DNA of 10,589 bases from Patescibacteria group bacterium (GCA_018814055.1 JAHJAL010000159.1:1-10589); one strand, 5' to 3'; counted from the first letter of the stretch, positions 1 through 6,831 are shown. The notes: a model not told the origin generated them from the letters alone. Made by a program: numbers and translations.

Positions 1-707
1 ACCAAAATCAATACCAAAGCCACCACTCCCACCACCAAAAACCGACTGTCCCATTTATTGACATTCTCAAATTCAGACATATCCGCCCCGCCCACAATCT
101 TTTCCACATCAATCTTACGCACTCCATCAACTTCTAAATCACCAACCCCAGTATCCTTATCATCTTCAGCGGATAGATCTGAATCATCTTTCTTTTTATC
201 GTCATCTTTTTTTTCCGATTCTTCCTTTTCGTCTTCACCCTTATCGGAATCTACAACCACGCTTGTCGATCCTGACCCAACACCCACACTAGCAGAATCG
301 CTCCCCAAAGCATCCAAAGTTGCTGACGTGACAATATTGCTACCCTCATACCCACCACTTACCAATACTGTCAAACTAACCACACCACTACCACCCGCCA
401 CTAAATCACCTAGCCGCCATTTGGGATTATTATTTGATGTCCATTCAACTGCTCGACTAGAACTCATAAAACTCAAACCACCGTTTACCGGCAAATCCAT
501 TACTATTTCAGCACTAGAAAGATCCCCCCCATCAACATTGCTATATGAAATATTATAAGTAATCGTATCACCAATTTTTACACTTGAGTTGGAAACACTC
601 AAACTCAATTGAGGATCACTTTGGGCTTTTGACACAACCGGACCAAGCACCACCACCGCCCCCAAAATTACTCCCAACAACACTTTACAAATTTCTTTCA
701 ACCTCAT
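1..707 (-). CDS. DUF11-like secreted/surface protein, 3' end beyond window
   Basis: Reading from the ATG at 705-707, 235 codons are open to the window edge, so the gene is partial at its 3' end. Residues 1-28 form a signal peptide (K/R-rich start, long hydrophobic core, VSKA|QS cleavage region). Residues 33-145 form a beta-rich domain with the pattern of DUF11/isopeptide-type repeats (LSLSVSNSSVKIGDTITYNI, then DLPVNGGLSF). A highly charged D/E/K linker follows at about 153-187. At 219 onward W-D-S-R leads into a hydrophobic stretch (FLVVGVVALVLIL) that looks like a C-terminal membrane anchor cut by the edge. AGGAGG lies 7 nt before the ATG, and the start overlaps the stop of the PrcB-like gene as ATGA, so translation is probably coupled. 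Likely an exported, membrane-anchored envelope protein; the specific function is unknown. Confidence 0.8.
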   Translation of the reverse strand, partial: MRLKEICKVLLGVILGAVVVLGPVVSKAQSDPQLSLSVSNSSVKIGDTITYNISYSNVDGGDLSSAEIVMDLPVNGGLSFMSSSRAVEWTSNNNPKWRLGDLVAGGSGVVSLTVLVSGGYEGSNIVTSATLDALGSDSASVGVGSGSTSVVVDSDKGEDEKEESEKKDDDKKKDDSDLSAEDDKDTGVGDLEVDGVRKIDVEKIVGGADMSEFENVNKWDSRFLVVGVVALVLIL

Positions 708-1294
708 ATTTTTGCCTCCTTTATACTCTTATCAAATACAGTTTCTCCATCCACAGTATTAATTACGATCAATCTTGCCGAATCATTCGAAAAGACATCG
801 TTTCTATCAATTGTAAATACATCATACGGTGAAGTCACTACTTGAGATAATACCTCATCGCCCCGCGGTTCAATAATTTGTGCATATATTACCACCGCAT
901 TCTTCGAAATTTTGACCTCATTTACCGTCAGATAATACCCTCCGGCTTCCTTTATACCCTGCAATACCCCAATCGCCAATTTAGTGTCAAAATCTACAGT
1001 TGGAGCACCTTCAAACCCCCCCGTATCATCATCACGTATATTTGATTCCCAAAAACGCTTCCAAGACGCACTGTCTTCTATCACCCACGCAGTCAGTTGC
1101 CCATACTCTTCATCTTTGATTTCATCAGAAATCATTCCACTATACAACCCATAGTTACCGCGATCCACCAACTGTATATCCACTCTCTCAACTCCATCGA
1201 TCAATAAAGCATTGTCCCGCTGCCGCCAATACAATACTCCCATCACCAGCAATACCACCACCACAAACACAATAATCTTTAAATATTTTTTCAT
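704..1294 (-). CDS. Membrane-anchored PrcB-domain protein
   Basis: This 196-residue protein has an N-terminal membrane helix (about residues 5-23, preceded by KKYLK) and an extracytoplasmic domain. The C-terminal part matches the PrcB_C pattern: a short strand LAIGVLQG (107-113), GGYYLTV (118-124), then VVIYAQIIEPRG and QVVTSPYDVFTI (151-162). In the family, PrcB stabilises the treponemal dentilisin protease complex; most homologues have no known partner and no protease is visible here. The start is the ATG at 1292-1294, with AAGGAG 7 nt upstream. The stop overlaps the next gene's ATG, so it probably acts with the DUF11-like protein at the cell surface. A possible leader ORF and a long stem-loop lie immediately upstream. 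The family assignment is by pattern only and the role is inferred. Confidence 0.8.
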   Translation of the reverse strand: MKKYLKIIVFVVVVLLVMGVLYWRQRDNALLIDGVERVDIQLVDRGNYGLYSGMISDEIKDEEYGQLTAWVIEDSASWKRFWESNIRDDDTGGFEGAPTVDFDTKLAIGVLQGIKEAGGYYLTVNEVKISKNAVVIYAQIIEPRGDEVLSQVVTSPYDVFTIDRNDVFSNDSARLIVINTVDGETVFDKSIKEAKI

Positions 1295-1297
1295 AAA

Positions 1298-1345
1298 TCA
1301 CTCCTTGGTTATTTGACAATAATTAACATTTGAGTGTGTTCTCAC
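1298..1345 (-). CDS. Possible 15-codon leader ORF before the PrcB-like gene
   Basis: GTG at 1343-1345 is preceded by AAGGAG with a 6-nt gap, an excellent ribosome binding site. It opens a 15-codon frame (MRTHSNVNYCQITKE) ending with TGA at 1298-1300. That stop overlaps the Shine-Dalgarno region of the PrcB-like gene and lies 3 nt before its ATG. Codons 2-8 sit in the 3' arm of the 24-bp inverted repeat, and the AAGGAG sits in the loop of a small TAGC/GCTA hairpin. This could be a leader peptide that couples or gates downstream translation. It is too short to be certain, and the signal could be chance in an AT-rich region. Confidence 0.22.
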   Translation of the reverse strand: MRTHSNVNYCQITKE

Positions 1346-1454
1346 GCGTAGCTCCTTGCTATATAATGTGTTGTCCCACCTCGAGCGATTTGGAAGAAAT
1401 ATAATTCAGGACACTTCAGAAAAAATTATCAGAACACACTCAAATATTAATTAT
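1319..1454. repeat. 24-bp inverted repeat enclosing 88 bases
   Basis: The left arm (1319-1342) and right arm (1431-1454) are reverse complements at 23 of 24 positions; the core is TTTGAGTGTGTTCT / AGAACACACTCAAA. The single mismatch (1327 C versus 1446 A) is C-A in plus-strand RNA but G-U in minus-strand RNA, so only a minus-strand transcript would form an unbroken 24-bp stem. Inside, TGTCC/GGACA and TAGC/GCTA can form smaller stems. The right arm overlaps the last codons and stop of the DJ-1-family gene. It could be a structured mRNA leader or 3' UTR element, or a MITE-like insertion (a TTAA lies at both outer ends, though this is palindromic and so weak as a target duplication). No poly-T tract sits correctly for a simple terminator. 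Confidence 0.7.
1339..1367 (+). promoter_or_regulatory. Possible plus-strand promoter inside the inverted repeat
   Basis: A perfect TATAAT (1362-1367) follows TTCTCA (1339-1344, 4 of 6 matches to TTGACA) after exactly 17 bases. A transcript from about 1374 would run rightward through the right repeat arm and antisense to the end of the DJ-1-family gene. No plus-strand gene follows, so this is either an antisense/small RNA promoter or a chance match in AT-rich DNA. Confidence 0.25.
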
Positions 1455-1956
1455 TTTTCAACACTTCAGCAACCTTTTTCCCAAAACCCTTCGCTGATGC
1501 CGGACCATTGGCCGTCACCAATTTTCCATCAACCACCACATCTTCATCCACATAAACCACCCCATCATACTCCAAATCTTCCCGGCCTGACTTGTGAACC
1601 GTCATCTTTTTGCCACCAAAAATACCCATTGCCGAAAGTATCGTTGGCGCAATACATATCGCCGCCACAACCTTTCCATCGTTCCAAAAACTTTCCACCT
1701 TCTCCCGCACAAGATCATCATTCCTATACACCAGCGCTCCGCTACCCCCAATCAAAACAACTCCGTCATAAGTTTTTGCGTCAATCTCTTCAACTGTTAT
1801 ATTCGCTTGAGCCCTACCGCCTTTTACCCCGACAATCTCACCCTTTATTTTTGAAGCAATATCCACCCCAATCGACTCCAAAGACAATTCTTCCTTGGTA
1901 CCAATCAACTCTTCGTCTCTATATTGCTCAGGGGCAACAATCATCACTATCTTCAT
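1447..1956 (-). CDS. DJ-1/PfpI family protein
   Basis: This 169-residue cytoplasmic protein is full length for the class I glutamine amidotransferase-like DJ-1/PfpI superfamily. Visible marks are the N-terminal strand KIVMIVAP, the acidic segment YRDEEL (12-17) supplying the conserved Glu, GGSGA at 70-74, the nucleophile elbow AAICIAP with Cys101, and TANGPASAKGFG near the end (DJ-1-like GP..). The residue after Cys is Ile rather than the His seen in PfpI proteases, so a peptidase role is less likely. Members act as glyoxalase/deglycase-like enzymes, chaperones or stress proteins, and I cannot separate these here. The start has GGAG 6 nt upstream, 12 bases after the stop of the antiporter gene, so the two are probably cotranscribed. 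Its 3' end runs into the 24-bp inverted repeat. Confidence 0.87.
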   Translation of the reverse strand: MKIVMIVAPEQYRDEELIGTKEELSLESIGVDIASKIKGEIVGVKGGRAQANITVEEIDAKTYDGVVLIGGSGALVYRNDDLVREKVESFWNDGKVVAAICIAPTILSAMGIFGGKKMTVHKSGREDLEYDGVVYVDEDVVVDGKLVTANGPASAKGFGKKVAEVLKNN

Positions 1957-1968
1957 AGTTTTCTCCGC

Positions 1969-3633
1969 TTATATTTTCAATAATTTTTTTTGCATTTTCT
2001 TGATTTTGCCAACAGAGACATTTCTTCTGGTCGACAACATCAAGCTGGCCATGTCGATCGCGACTGACATATGGGGATTCAAAACCAAATTATATCCAGC
2101 TTTATATAATTTAGCAACATCCCGACGAGTTTTGGCCAGACAAGCCACCCACAATGATTTATTTCCTTTACAATTATTCCGCAAAAGATCTATCAAAATC
2201 ATATTTGCCTGGAAATGGGGTATAGTTGATATTACCATTTTGGCCTGGCATATATCATGTTCAAGCAGAAATCTAGTTTCCTGTACATCACCATAATACG
2301 CTTCCACTCCCTTCTTCCTCAACCTTTTCACCTGCTCCACATCATAATCAACTACCACCAAATTATTGTGATTTGACAAACTATTTACGATTGACCATCC
2401 CGAACGATGACATCCCAACAATACTTTCTTTCCCAAAAAATAGCTTTCTTTTGGAGGAAGTTTATACAGTCGAGTTTTCTCCAACAATCCAAAAATATGA
2501 CTCACTCCAAAACACACATCATCACAATTTTTCAATATTATCGCCGATATGATCAAACTAATCAATATCAGCATACTATACAAAGCCAAATATTCTTCAG
2601 TTATCAACCCCAACCGCAAAGACATCGGCAGAATTACCAGTCCCAACTCCGACATGTTGGCCAAACCAAGACCAGATAAAAATATTACTTTTCTCGGAAA
2701 TCCTCCAATACCAACTGCCAACCAACCTATCGCCATTTTTGATAACAACACCATTACAATCAAAATCAATAACTTATCCAAATGATCAAATACGCTCAAC
2801 AAATCAACTTCCGTGCCGATACAAAAAAACAAAAAAACCAAAAAAAAGTCCCGCAAGGGATCAAACCAATTGGTAATCCTCGTTCTGGCCAGAACACCTG
2901 ACAAACTGAGTCCCGCCACCAAACCAGCTATTTCCGGAGGTAAATTTATCGCTTCCCAAGAAAAGAAATATATTACACCCAACAAATAAGCCACCGCCAG
3001 CAAGAAAACAACATTATATTCTCTATCAAAAATCTTCTTTATCCTCCCAAAAAACCAACTCCCCACCACCACCAGCAACACCACCGCCAAAATATTCAAC
3101 AAGACTCTCTGTGTCAAAGACAAATAATCCACCTGTCCCCCAGTCAAATAAGGAATCACAAATAACACCACTACGACTACCAAATCTTGCATCAACAAAA
3201 TCCCCATCATTAATTTGCCATGCAAACTATGAATCTCATCCCTCTGTTTCAACACCATCGCTACCAATATCGTACTACTAAAGGATATTATCATCGACAA
3301 TACAACAGCCGCTTTCCAAAAATACCCAAATATCAGAAACATACCATAGGACAAAAAGAAAACCAGCAACATTTGCAATAAAGACACCCACACAATTGTC
3401 CAGCCCAGATCTTTGAAATGCTTCACTTTCAACTCCAAACCAACTGAAAACAGCAAAAACGCCGCCCCAAACTCCGCCAGTGTTACCAAATAATCCGCAT
3501 TATGCCATTCAACACCAAAACTCCTTACCAGCAACCCAGCCACCAAAAACCCCACGATCACAGGTACCCGTAAACAATGTAGTAAAGCAGCAATTATAGC
3601 CGACAAACCAAACAACAATGCAACAGCTTGCAT
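1969..3633 (-). CDS. CPA2 (Kef-type) cation:proton antiporter with TrkA-N domain
   Basis: A 554-residue membrane transporter. Residues 1-370 hold about a dozen hydrophobic helices with the Na+/H+ exchanger features of the Kef/CPA2 group: a start of the RVPVIVGFLVAG type (22-33), FLLFSVGLEL (59-68), the QD pair in LLMQDLVVV (146-154) where the conserved Asp sits, and PEIAGLVAGLSLS (233-245). Residues 402-535 form a Rossmann TrkA-N/RCK domain (KKVLLGCHRSGWSIV, VVVDYD, YYGDV). Its glycine loop is G-C-H-R-S-G instead of the usual GxGxxG, so nucleotide binding may differ. Expected role: K+ or Na+ efflux in exchange for protons, gated by a cytoplasmic nucleotide-binding domain. There is no clear Shine-Dalgarno before the ATG, but an extended -10 promoter lies about 40 bases upstream. 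The DJ-1-family gene follows closely. Confidence 0.9.
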   Translation of the reverse strand: MQAVALLFGLSAIIAALLHCLRVPVIVGFLVAGLLVRSFGVEWHNADYLVTLAEFGAAFLLFSVGLELKVKHFKDLGWTIVWVSLLQMLLVFFLSYGMFLIFGYFWKAAVVLSMIISFSSTILVAMVLKQRDEIHSLHGKLMMGILLMQDLVVVVVLFVIPYLTGGQVDYLSLTQRVLLNILAVVLLVVVGSWFFGRIKKIFDREYNVVFLLAVAYLLGVIYFFSWEAINLPPEIAGLVAGLSLSGVLARTRITNWFDPLRDFFLVFLFFCIGTEVDLLSVFDHLDKLLILIVMVLLSKMAIGWLAVGIGGFPRKVIFLSGLGLANMSELGLVILPMSLRLGLITEEYLALYSMLILISLIISAIILKNCDDVCFGVSHIFGLLEKTRLYKLPPKESYFLGKKVLLGCHRSGWSIVNSLSNHNNLVVVDYDVEQVKRLRKKGVEAYYGDVQETRFLLEHDICQAKMVISTIPHFQANMILIDLLRNNCKGNKSLWVACLAKTRRDVAKLYKAGYNLVLNPHMSVAIDMASLMLSTRRNVSVGKIKKMQKKLLKI

Positions 3634-3671
3634 AATATTTTTGTATATATATTAATCATTTTTCTACTTCA

Positions 3672-3699
3672 ATTATAACATCACCTTACAGACTACAAA
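3672..3699 (-). promoter_or_regulatory. Extended -10 promoter for the antiporter gene
   Basis: On the minus strand, TGTTATAAT (3672-3680) is a perfect -10 box with the extended TG motif. A weak -35 (TTTGTA, 3694-3699) sits 16 bases upstream, overlapping the stop of the flippase-like gene. Transcription would start near 3665, giving a leader of about 30 nt. The antiporter and DJ-1-family genes may therefore be expressed separately from the upstream cluster. Confidence 0.55.
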
Positions 3700-4721
3700 T
3701 TTTTTCCCACCTTCCGAAAACTGATAAACCCCAACAATAAAGGTATCCAGAACTGATACAACCGATAAAGCACTACTACCATAATCGCTTTTTCCACCGG
3801 CAACAAAAAAGCGCTCAAAATACTAACCATCGCTAATTCGACTATTCCCGCTCCCGAAGGAGTAATCGATACTACCATCAACAAAGCCGCTATCATATAA
3901 CAAGACAATAATACTCCAATACTCGTCCAATCCCCTCCAAAAGCCCCGACCAACAAGGACAATATCACTACATTCAAAAAAACCATAATCGACGCCCTCA
4001 ATATCAATTTTTTCATTCGATATATATTGCCAATCACAAAATGATAGCCCTCATATACCTCATAGCAATATTTTTTTACACTCTTAACGCCAATCCACTC
4101 CCCTCTTCCCAACCAATTATTTATTTGATTTACTTGTTTAATAAATTTTATCACCAACTTCTTGAAACGCTCATAATCATCCAATGCCAATATCAAAACA
4201 ACCAAAATTACCGCTACCAAAGTCACCAAAATAACTGCGGGCAATAACATATAGTCAGCCAATTGCCCCTTCAGCAACAGAAAATAAACTCCCACCACCA
4301 AATAAAAAATAAAAACCACATAATAAACCACCCAATACACCACATTGGCAAAAATAAGCTTTCCATGAGAATACCCCCTCTGACAACCATCTCTCACAAT
4401 CATTGCCACCCCGGCCACAAACCCGCCGGACGGCGAAATCATACTGATGAAATTAGCCGAAGTTGTCAACCAAAAAAATTTACTCCACCCGACAAACAAG
4501 TTAAATATCCGATAACTTTCTTGGTAAAATTTCGCCTGATTTGCCATAATCAAAAACTGTACCAGTAAGGCCAAAATCAAATATACCAAACTCACTTCCT
4601 GCAAAGTGTTTACAATATTCAAAACATCCGGCCATTTTGTAATCACCAGATATATAAAAAAACCCAAAACCAGTAAATATATTATCCTGCCAAAAGTAAT
4701 TTTGCTTCTTTTTCTTCTCAT
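3693..4721 (-). CDS. LPG synthase-TM / UPF0104 family flippase-like membrane protein
   Basis: A 342-residue polytopic protein with about eight hydrophobic segments after a basic start (MRRKRSK). Family marks of the lysylphosphatidylglycerol synthase transmembrane (UPF0104/AglD) group are SANFISMISPSGGFVAG (88-104) followed by MIVRDG, and TPSGAGIVE (288-296) near the C-terminus, matching the usual PGGxGxxE motif. The family includes the flippase half of MprF and proteins thought to move lipid-linked sugars or phospholipids across the membrane. The soluble aminoacyl-transferase half of MprF is absent, so a lipid flippase or transport role is more likely than lysyl-lipid synthesis. It starts 3 bases after the stop of the nuclease-like gene with only a weak ribosome binding site, suggesting translational coupling. 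Confidence 0.87.
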   Translation of the reverse strand: MRRKRSKITFGRIIYLLVLGFFIYLVITKWPDVLNIVNTLQEVSLVYLILALLVQFLIMANQAKFYQESYRIFNLFVGWSKFFWLTTSANFISMISPSGGFVAGVAMIVRDGCQRGYSHGKLIFANVVYWVVYYVVFIFYLVVGVYFLLLKGQLADYMLLPAVILVTLVAVILVVLILALDDYERFKKLVIKFIKQVNQINNWLGRGEWIGVKSVKKYCYEVYEGYHFVIGNIYRMKKLILRASIMVFLNVVILSLLVGAFGGDWTSIGVLLSCYMIAALLMVVSITPSGAGIVELAMVSILSAFLLPVEKAIMVVVLYRLYQFWIPLLLGFISFRKVGKNL

Positions 4722-4724
4722 CTT

Positions 4725-5495
4725 CTAACCAAATAATGTCTTCCCCTGCCACAACTCCTGCTCACCGGCCTGTTGCCTATAATTGCAATGTTCACAATCC
4801 TCGGCACTTTTGGGTAAATCATCCGATTTCAAACACTTCCAGGCATCCGCCACTACTCCCTCAATCCAATCCGCGCTACCCTGATATTTGATCAATTCTA
4901 TCTCAAACTCCAGTCTACCATCAAATGCCTCGGCATCTTTTTTGCCATTACAATACACAAAGTATCCATCATTTGAAATAATATGCTTACCTAAGTCAAC
5001 ATTGTTCCTCGCCAACCACTGATAAATCTCCATCTGTCTTTTGTATGACTCCTTCCAACGATCATTCATATCGATTGGTTTGTCGGTACTAGTTGCCTTA
5101 TAATCCACGATGATCAAATTATCTTTGTCATCTTTCCAAATATCATCCACGGCACCGTAAACCCAAAAATTAGTCAGTTTATGCAAAAATCCAACTCCGG
5201 TAAAGTTATATCGCCACTCGTCCATCTTGGAATGCGCAAATGGGGTATAATCCAAACCATAATGATGTAAAAGTGGATGAGCAGTATTTTTTGCCCGATG
5301 AATATCAAATTCCTTTTTGAGTAAAGTATCCACCGCCAAATTCAAGGTAAACGAGGGAAAAGATGGTCGCTTGACACCTTTTCTTAAATCCAAATAGAAA
5401 CATCGCGGACACTGCACAAATAATTCTATTTTACTCCGAGAAATTTTGAACTGCCCTTTGGATTTGGGATCATATAAATATTTTTTCCAAGCCAT
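4725..5495 (-). CDS. PD-(D/E)XK nuclease family protein, RecB/Cas4-like
   Basis: A 256-residue protein with the RecB-type nuclease order: an N-terminal SKIELFVQCPRCFYLDLRKG (21-40), the acidic strand GAVDDIW (114-120), the catalytic IIVDYKA (128-134, D131 and K133), and QMEIYQW (154-160, the QxxxY motif). Cysteines pair at 29/32 (CPRC) and 234/237 (CEHC), a possible four-Cys metal or Fe-S site like that of Cas4/AddB, although spaced 2+2 rather than 1+3. All catalytic residues are present, so single-strand DNA exonuclease-like activity is plausible. No helicase, Cas1 or Cas2 gene is nearby. GGGAG lies 11 nt before the ATG, inside the end of the DUF5661 gene; the genes are 8 bases apart and likely cotranscribed. 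Confidence 0.87.
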   Translation of the reverse strand: MAWKKYLYDPKSKGQFKISRSKIELFVQCPRCFYLDLRKGVKRPSFPSFTLNLAVDTLLKKEFDIHRAKNTAHPLLHHYGLDYTPFAHSKMDEWRYNFTGVGFLHKLTNFWVYGAVDDIWKDDKDNLIIVDYKATSTDKPIDMNDRWKESYKRQMEIYQWLARNNVDLGKHIISNDGYFVYCNGKKDAEAFDGRLEFEIELIKYQGSADWIEGVVADAWKCLKSDDLPKSAEDCEHCNYRQQAGEQELWQGKTLFG

Positions 5496-5503
5496 CTTTG
5501 TTT

Positions 5504-5797
5504 TTACTCCCTGAATTTATTTTGACCAGCCCAATACTCCTTCGCCTCTTCCTCCATTTTCTCCAACCTGATATAATAATCAGGAAATTCATTCAAATGT
5601 GCCAACGCAATCTTACCGGTCGTTAGTGCATCATCATTGGACACATTCGTGCTCTGTTCCTCCGTCCCATGCTCCAACTCCACATCCATCCCAAACCGAA
5701 GTTGTTCCGCGTCAAATCTCGCTTTCTCCCAATCAATACCCAGTTTCTCCGCGATATCCAAAGCTTCCTTGATAGAAAAGTGTTCTTTTTCACCCAT
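5504..5797 (-). CDS. DUF5661 family protein
   Basis: This 97-residue soluble protein matches the short DUF5661 family over most of its length: FSIKEALDIAEKLGIDW (7-23), EQLRFGMDVELEHG (31-44), TNVSNDD (50-56) and GKIALAHLNEFPDYYIRLE (61-79). The family occurs in bacteria and phages and has no established function; its conserved acidic and histidine residues (D38, E40, E42, H43, H67) could bind metal, which is inference. GGAGG lies 6 nt before the ATG. It is the first gene of the cluster leading to the nuclease-like and flippase-like genes, and is divergent from the ligase-like gene across 43 bases. I see only weak -10-like sequences in that gap. Confidence 0.85.
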   Translation of the reverse strand: MGEKEHFSIKEALDIAEKLGIDWEKARFDAEQLRFGMDVELEHGTEEQSTNVSNDDALTTGKIALAHLNEFPDYYIRLEKMEEEAKEYWAGQNKFRE

Positions 5798-5840
5798 TTC
5801 GTTCCTCCAAAAATTATTTACATAACAATATCATCTTAAT

Positions 5841-6596
5841 ATGAAAATCACTCCCATACAAACCAAACCTATTAGTCCCCACGACCCCCCAGATCTTTTG
5901 ACCACAATTGATAATTTCTTACCCAATCTCAAAGAAAGATCAATTGTCGCCATTACTTCAAAAATAATATCTATCTGCGAAGGTAGGTACGTTAAAATCA
6001 ACCCATCCGACAATCACCAAAAAGAAAATCTCGTCCACCAAGAAGCCGACTGCTATCTCCCCTCAAGTCACAGTCAATACAATATCTCACTCACCATCAA
6101 AAACAAACACCTCATTCCCATGTCCGGTATCGATGAATCCAACAGTGACGGTCACTATATCCTCTGGCCGGCGAATCTCCAAAAAACCGCCGACCAAATC
6201 TGGCGGCATTTACGGCAAAAAAACAATATCAAAATGTTGGGCATAATCATCACTGACAGTACAGTTGCTCCCTTGCAATGGGGCACTCATGGCATTTGTA
6301 TCGCCCACTGCGGATTCAATACCCTCAACGACTACATTGACCAAGCCGATATTTTTGGCCACAAAATGTCTATCACCAAAGCCAATATTGCCCACGGACT
6401 GGCTGCCACCGCCGTTTTGGTCATGGGAGAGGGCAACGAGCAAACCCCGATGGCCCTCATCACCGACACCCCCTTTATCAAATTCCAAAACCAACCACCC
6501 ACGATCCAAAAACTAGAATCTCTACAAATCGAAATCAAAGACGACTTATATGCACCCCTTCTCCAATCAGTTCCTTGGACCAAGCTTCCTAAATAA
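5841..6596 (+). CDS. Coenzyme F420-0:L-glutamate ligase (CofE)-like protein
   Basis: A 251-residue protein of the CofE/FbiB N-domain fold, which adds glutamate in gamma linkage to an acid substrate using GTP and divalent metal. Visible motifs are AITSKIISICEGR (37-49), HQEAD (66-70), SGIDESNSDGHYILWP (95-110), IIITDS (135-140), GFNTLNDYIDQADIFG (158-173) and MGEGNEQTP (195-203). The last motif fits the subfamily named putative folate-metabolism gamma-glutamate ligases more than true CofE. Position 146 is Gln where related proteins have Arg in the P-x-R-x-G segment. No other F420 gene is in the window. It is the only confident plus-strand gene; no Shine-Dalgarno is visible before the ATG. Its stop overlaps the stop of the convergent small membrane protein by 8 bases. 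Confidence 0.85.
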   Translation: MKITPIQTKPISPHDPPDLLTTIDNFLPNLKERSIVAITSKIISICEGRYVKINPSDNHQKENLVHQEADCYLPSSHSQYNISLTIKNKHLIPMSGIDESNSDGHYILWPANLQKTADQIWRHLRQKNNIKMLGIIITDSTVAPLQWGTHGICIAHCGFNTLNDYIDQADIFGHKMSITKANIAHGLAATAVLVMGEGNEQTPMALITDTPFIKFQNQPPTIQKLESLQIEIKDDLYAPLLQSVPWTKLPK

Positions 6597-6798
6597 TCAC
6601 TGACAATTGCAGCACATACCCTATTATCACCAATGCTACACCCAACTTGGCCACGATCTGCTCTCGCTTCATCGTATTTTCCACCTCCCTATCAATCTGA
6701 TGCTCATACAACACCCGATGATGTACCATAATCGCCGCAAACGCAATCAATAAAGTCCCCACCACATCCAAAGTCAAACCAATTAGTTCAATATTCAC
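6589..6798 (-). CDS. Small two-helix membrane protein
   Basis: A 69-residue protein from a GTG start (6796-6798). Two hydrophobic helices (about 5-24 and 51-68) flank a polar, charged loop with HHRVLYEH (26-33) and KREQ. The arrangement resembles small conserved membrane proteins of CPR genomes, but I do not recognise a named family or function. No Shine-Dalgarno is seen; the start lies just after a 26-base palindrome and an A-run. A TATAAT box at 6832-6837 would place the transcript start inside the palindrome. The gene ends convergently, overlapping the ligase-like gene by 8 bases. Confidence 0.65.
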   Translation of the reverse strand: MNIELIGLTLDVVGTLLIAFAAIMVHHRVLYEHQIDREVENTMKREQIVAKLGVALVIIGYVLQLSVII

Positions 6799-6804
6799 TT
6801 TTTT

Positions 6805-6830
6805 TAACCAATATTAATCAATATTGGTTA
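6805..6830. repeat. Perfect 11-bp palindrome with 4-base spacer
   Basis: TAACCAATATT (6805-6815), AATC, then AATATTGGTTA (6820-6830). It lies between a minus-strand TATAAT box and the GTG start of the small membrane protein. A 5'-end RNA hairpin, or an operator for a dimeric repressor, are the likely readings. The A-run on its minus-strand 3' side rules out a T-tract terminator in that direction, and in the plus direction no T-run follows. Confidence 0.6.
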
Positions 6831-6831
6831 T

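Noticed and set aside
58..558. Plus-strand 166-residue Ser/Pro-rich frame
   Set aside because: It is the antisense of the DUF11-like gene, whose signal peptide, domain and ribosome binding site are clear.
1360..1385. Minus-strand GAGGTGGGACAAC resembles the T-box core AGGGTGGNACCGCG
   Set aside because: Only UGGNAC and a few flanking bases match; there is no recognisable Stem I or terminator, and the downstream gene is a PrcB-like protein rather than a synthetase or amino-acid gene.
1319..1454. Integron attC site, because of the long inverted repeat enclosing spacer DNA
   Set aside because: The arms do not begin and end with RYYYAAC/GTTRRRY core sites and no integrase or gene cassette is present.
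1356..2296. Long plus-strand open frames over the DJ-1-family and antiporter genes
   Set aside because: They are rich in Pro, Ser, His and Gln without motifs and are antisense shadows of clearly recognisable minus-strand genes.
4501..4752. 83-residue minus-strand frame between the nuclease-like and flippase-like genes
   Set aside because: It lies in the wrong frame over the start of the flippase-like gene and has no family features.
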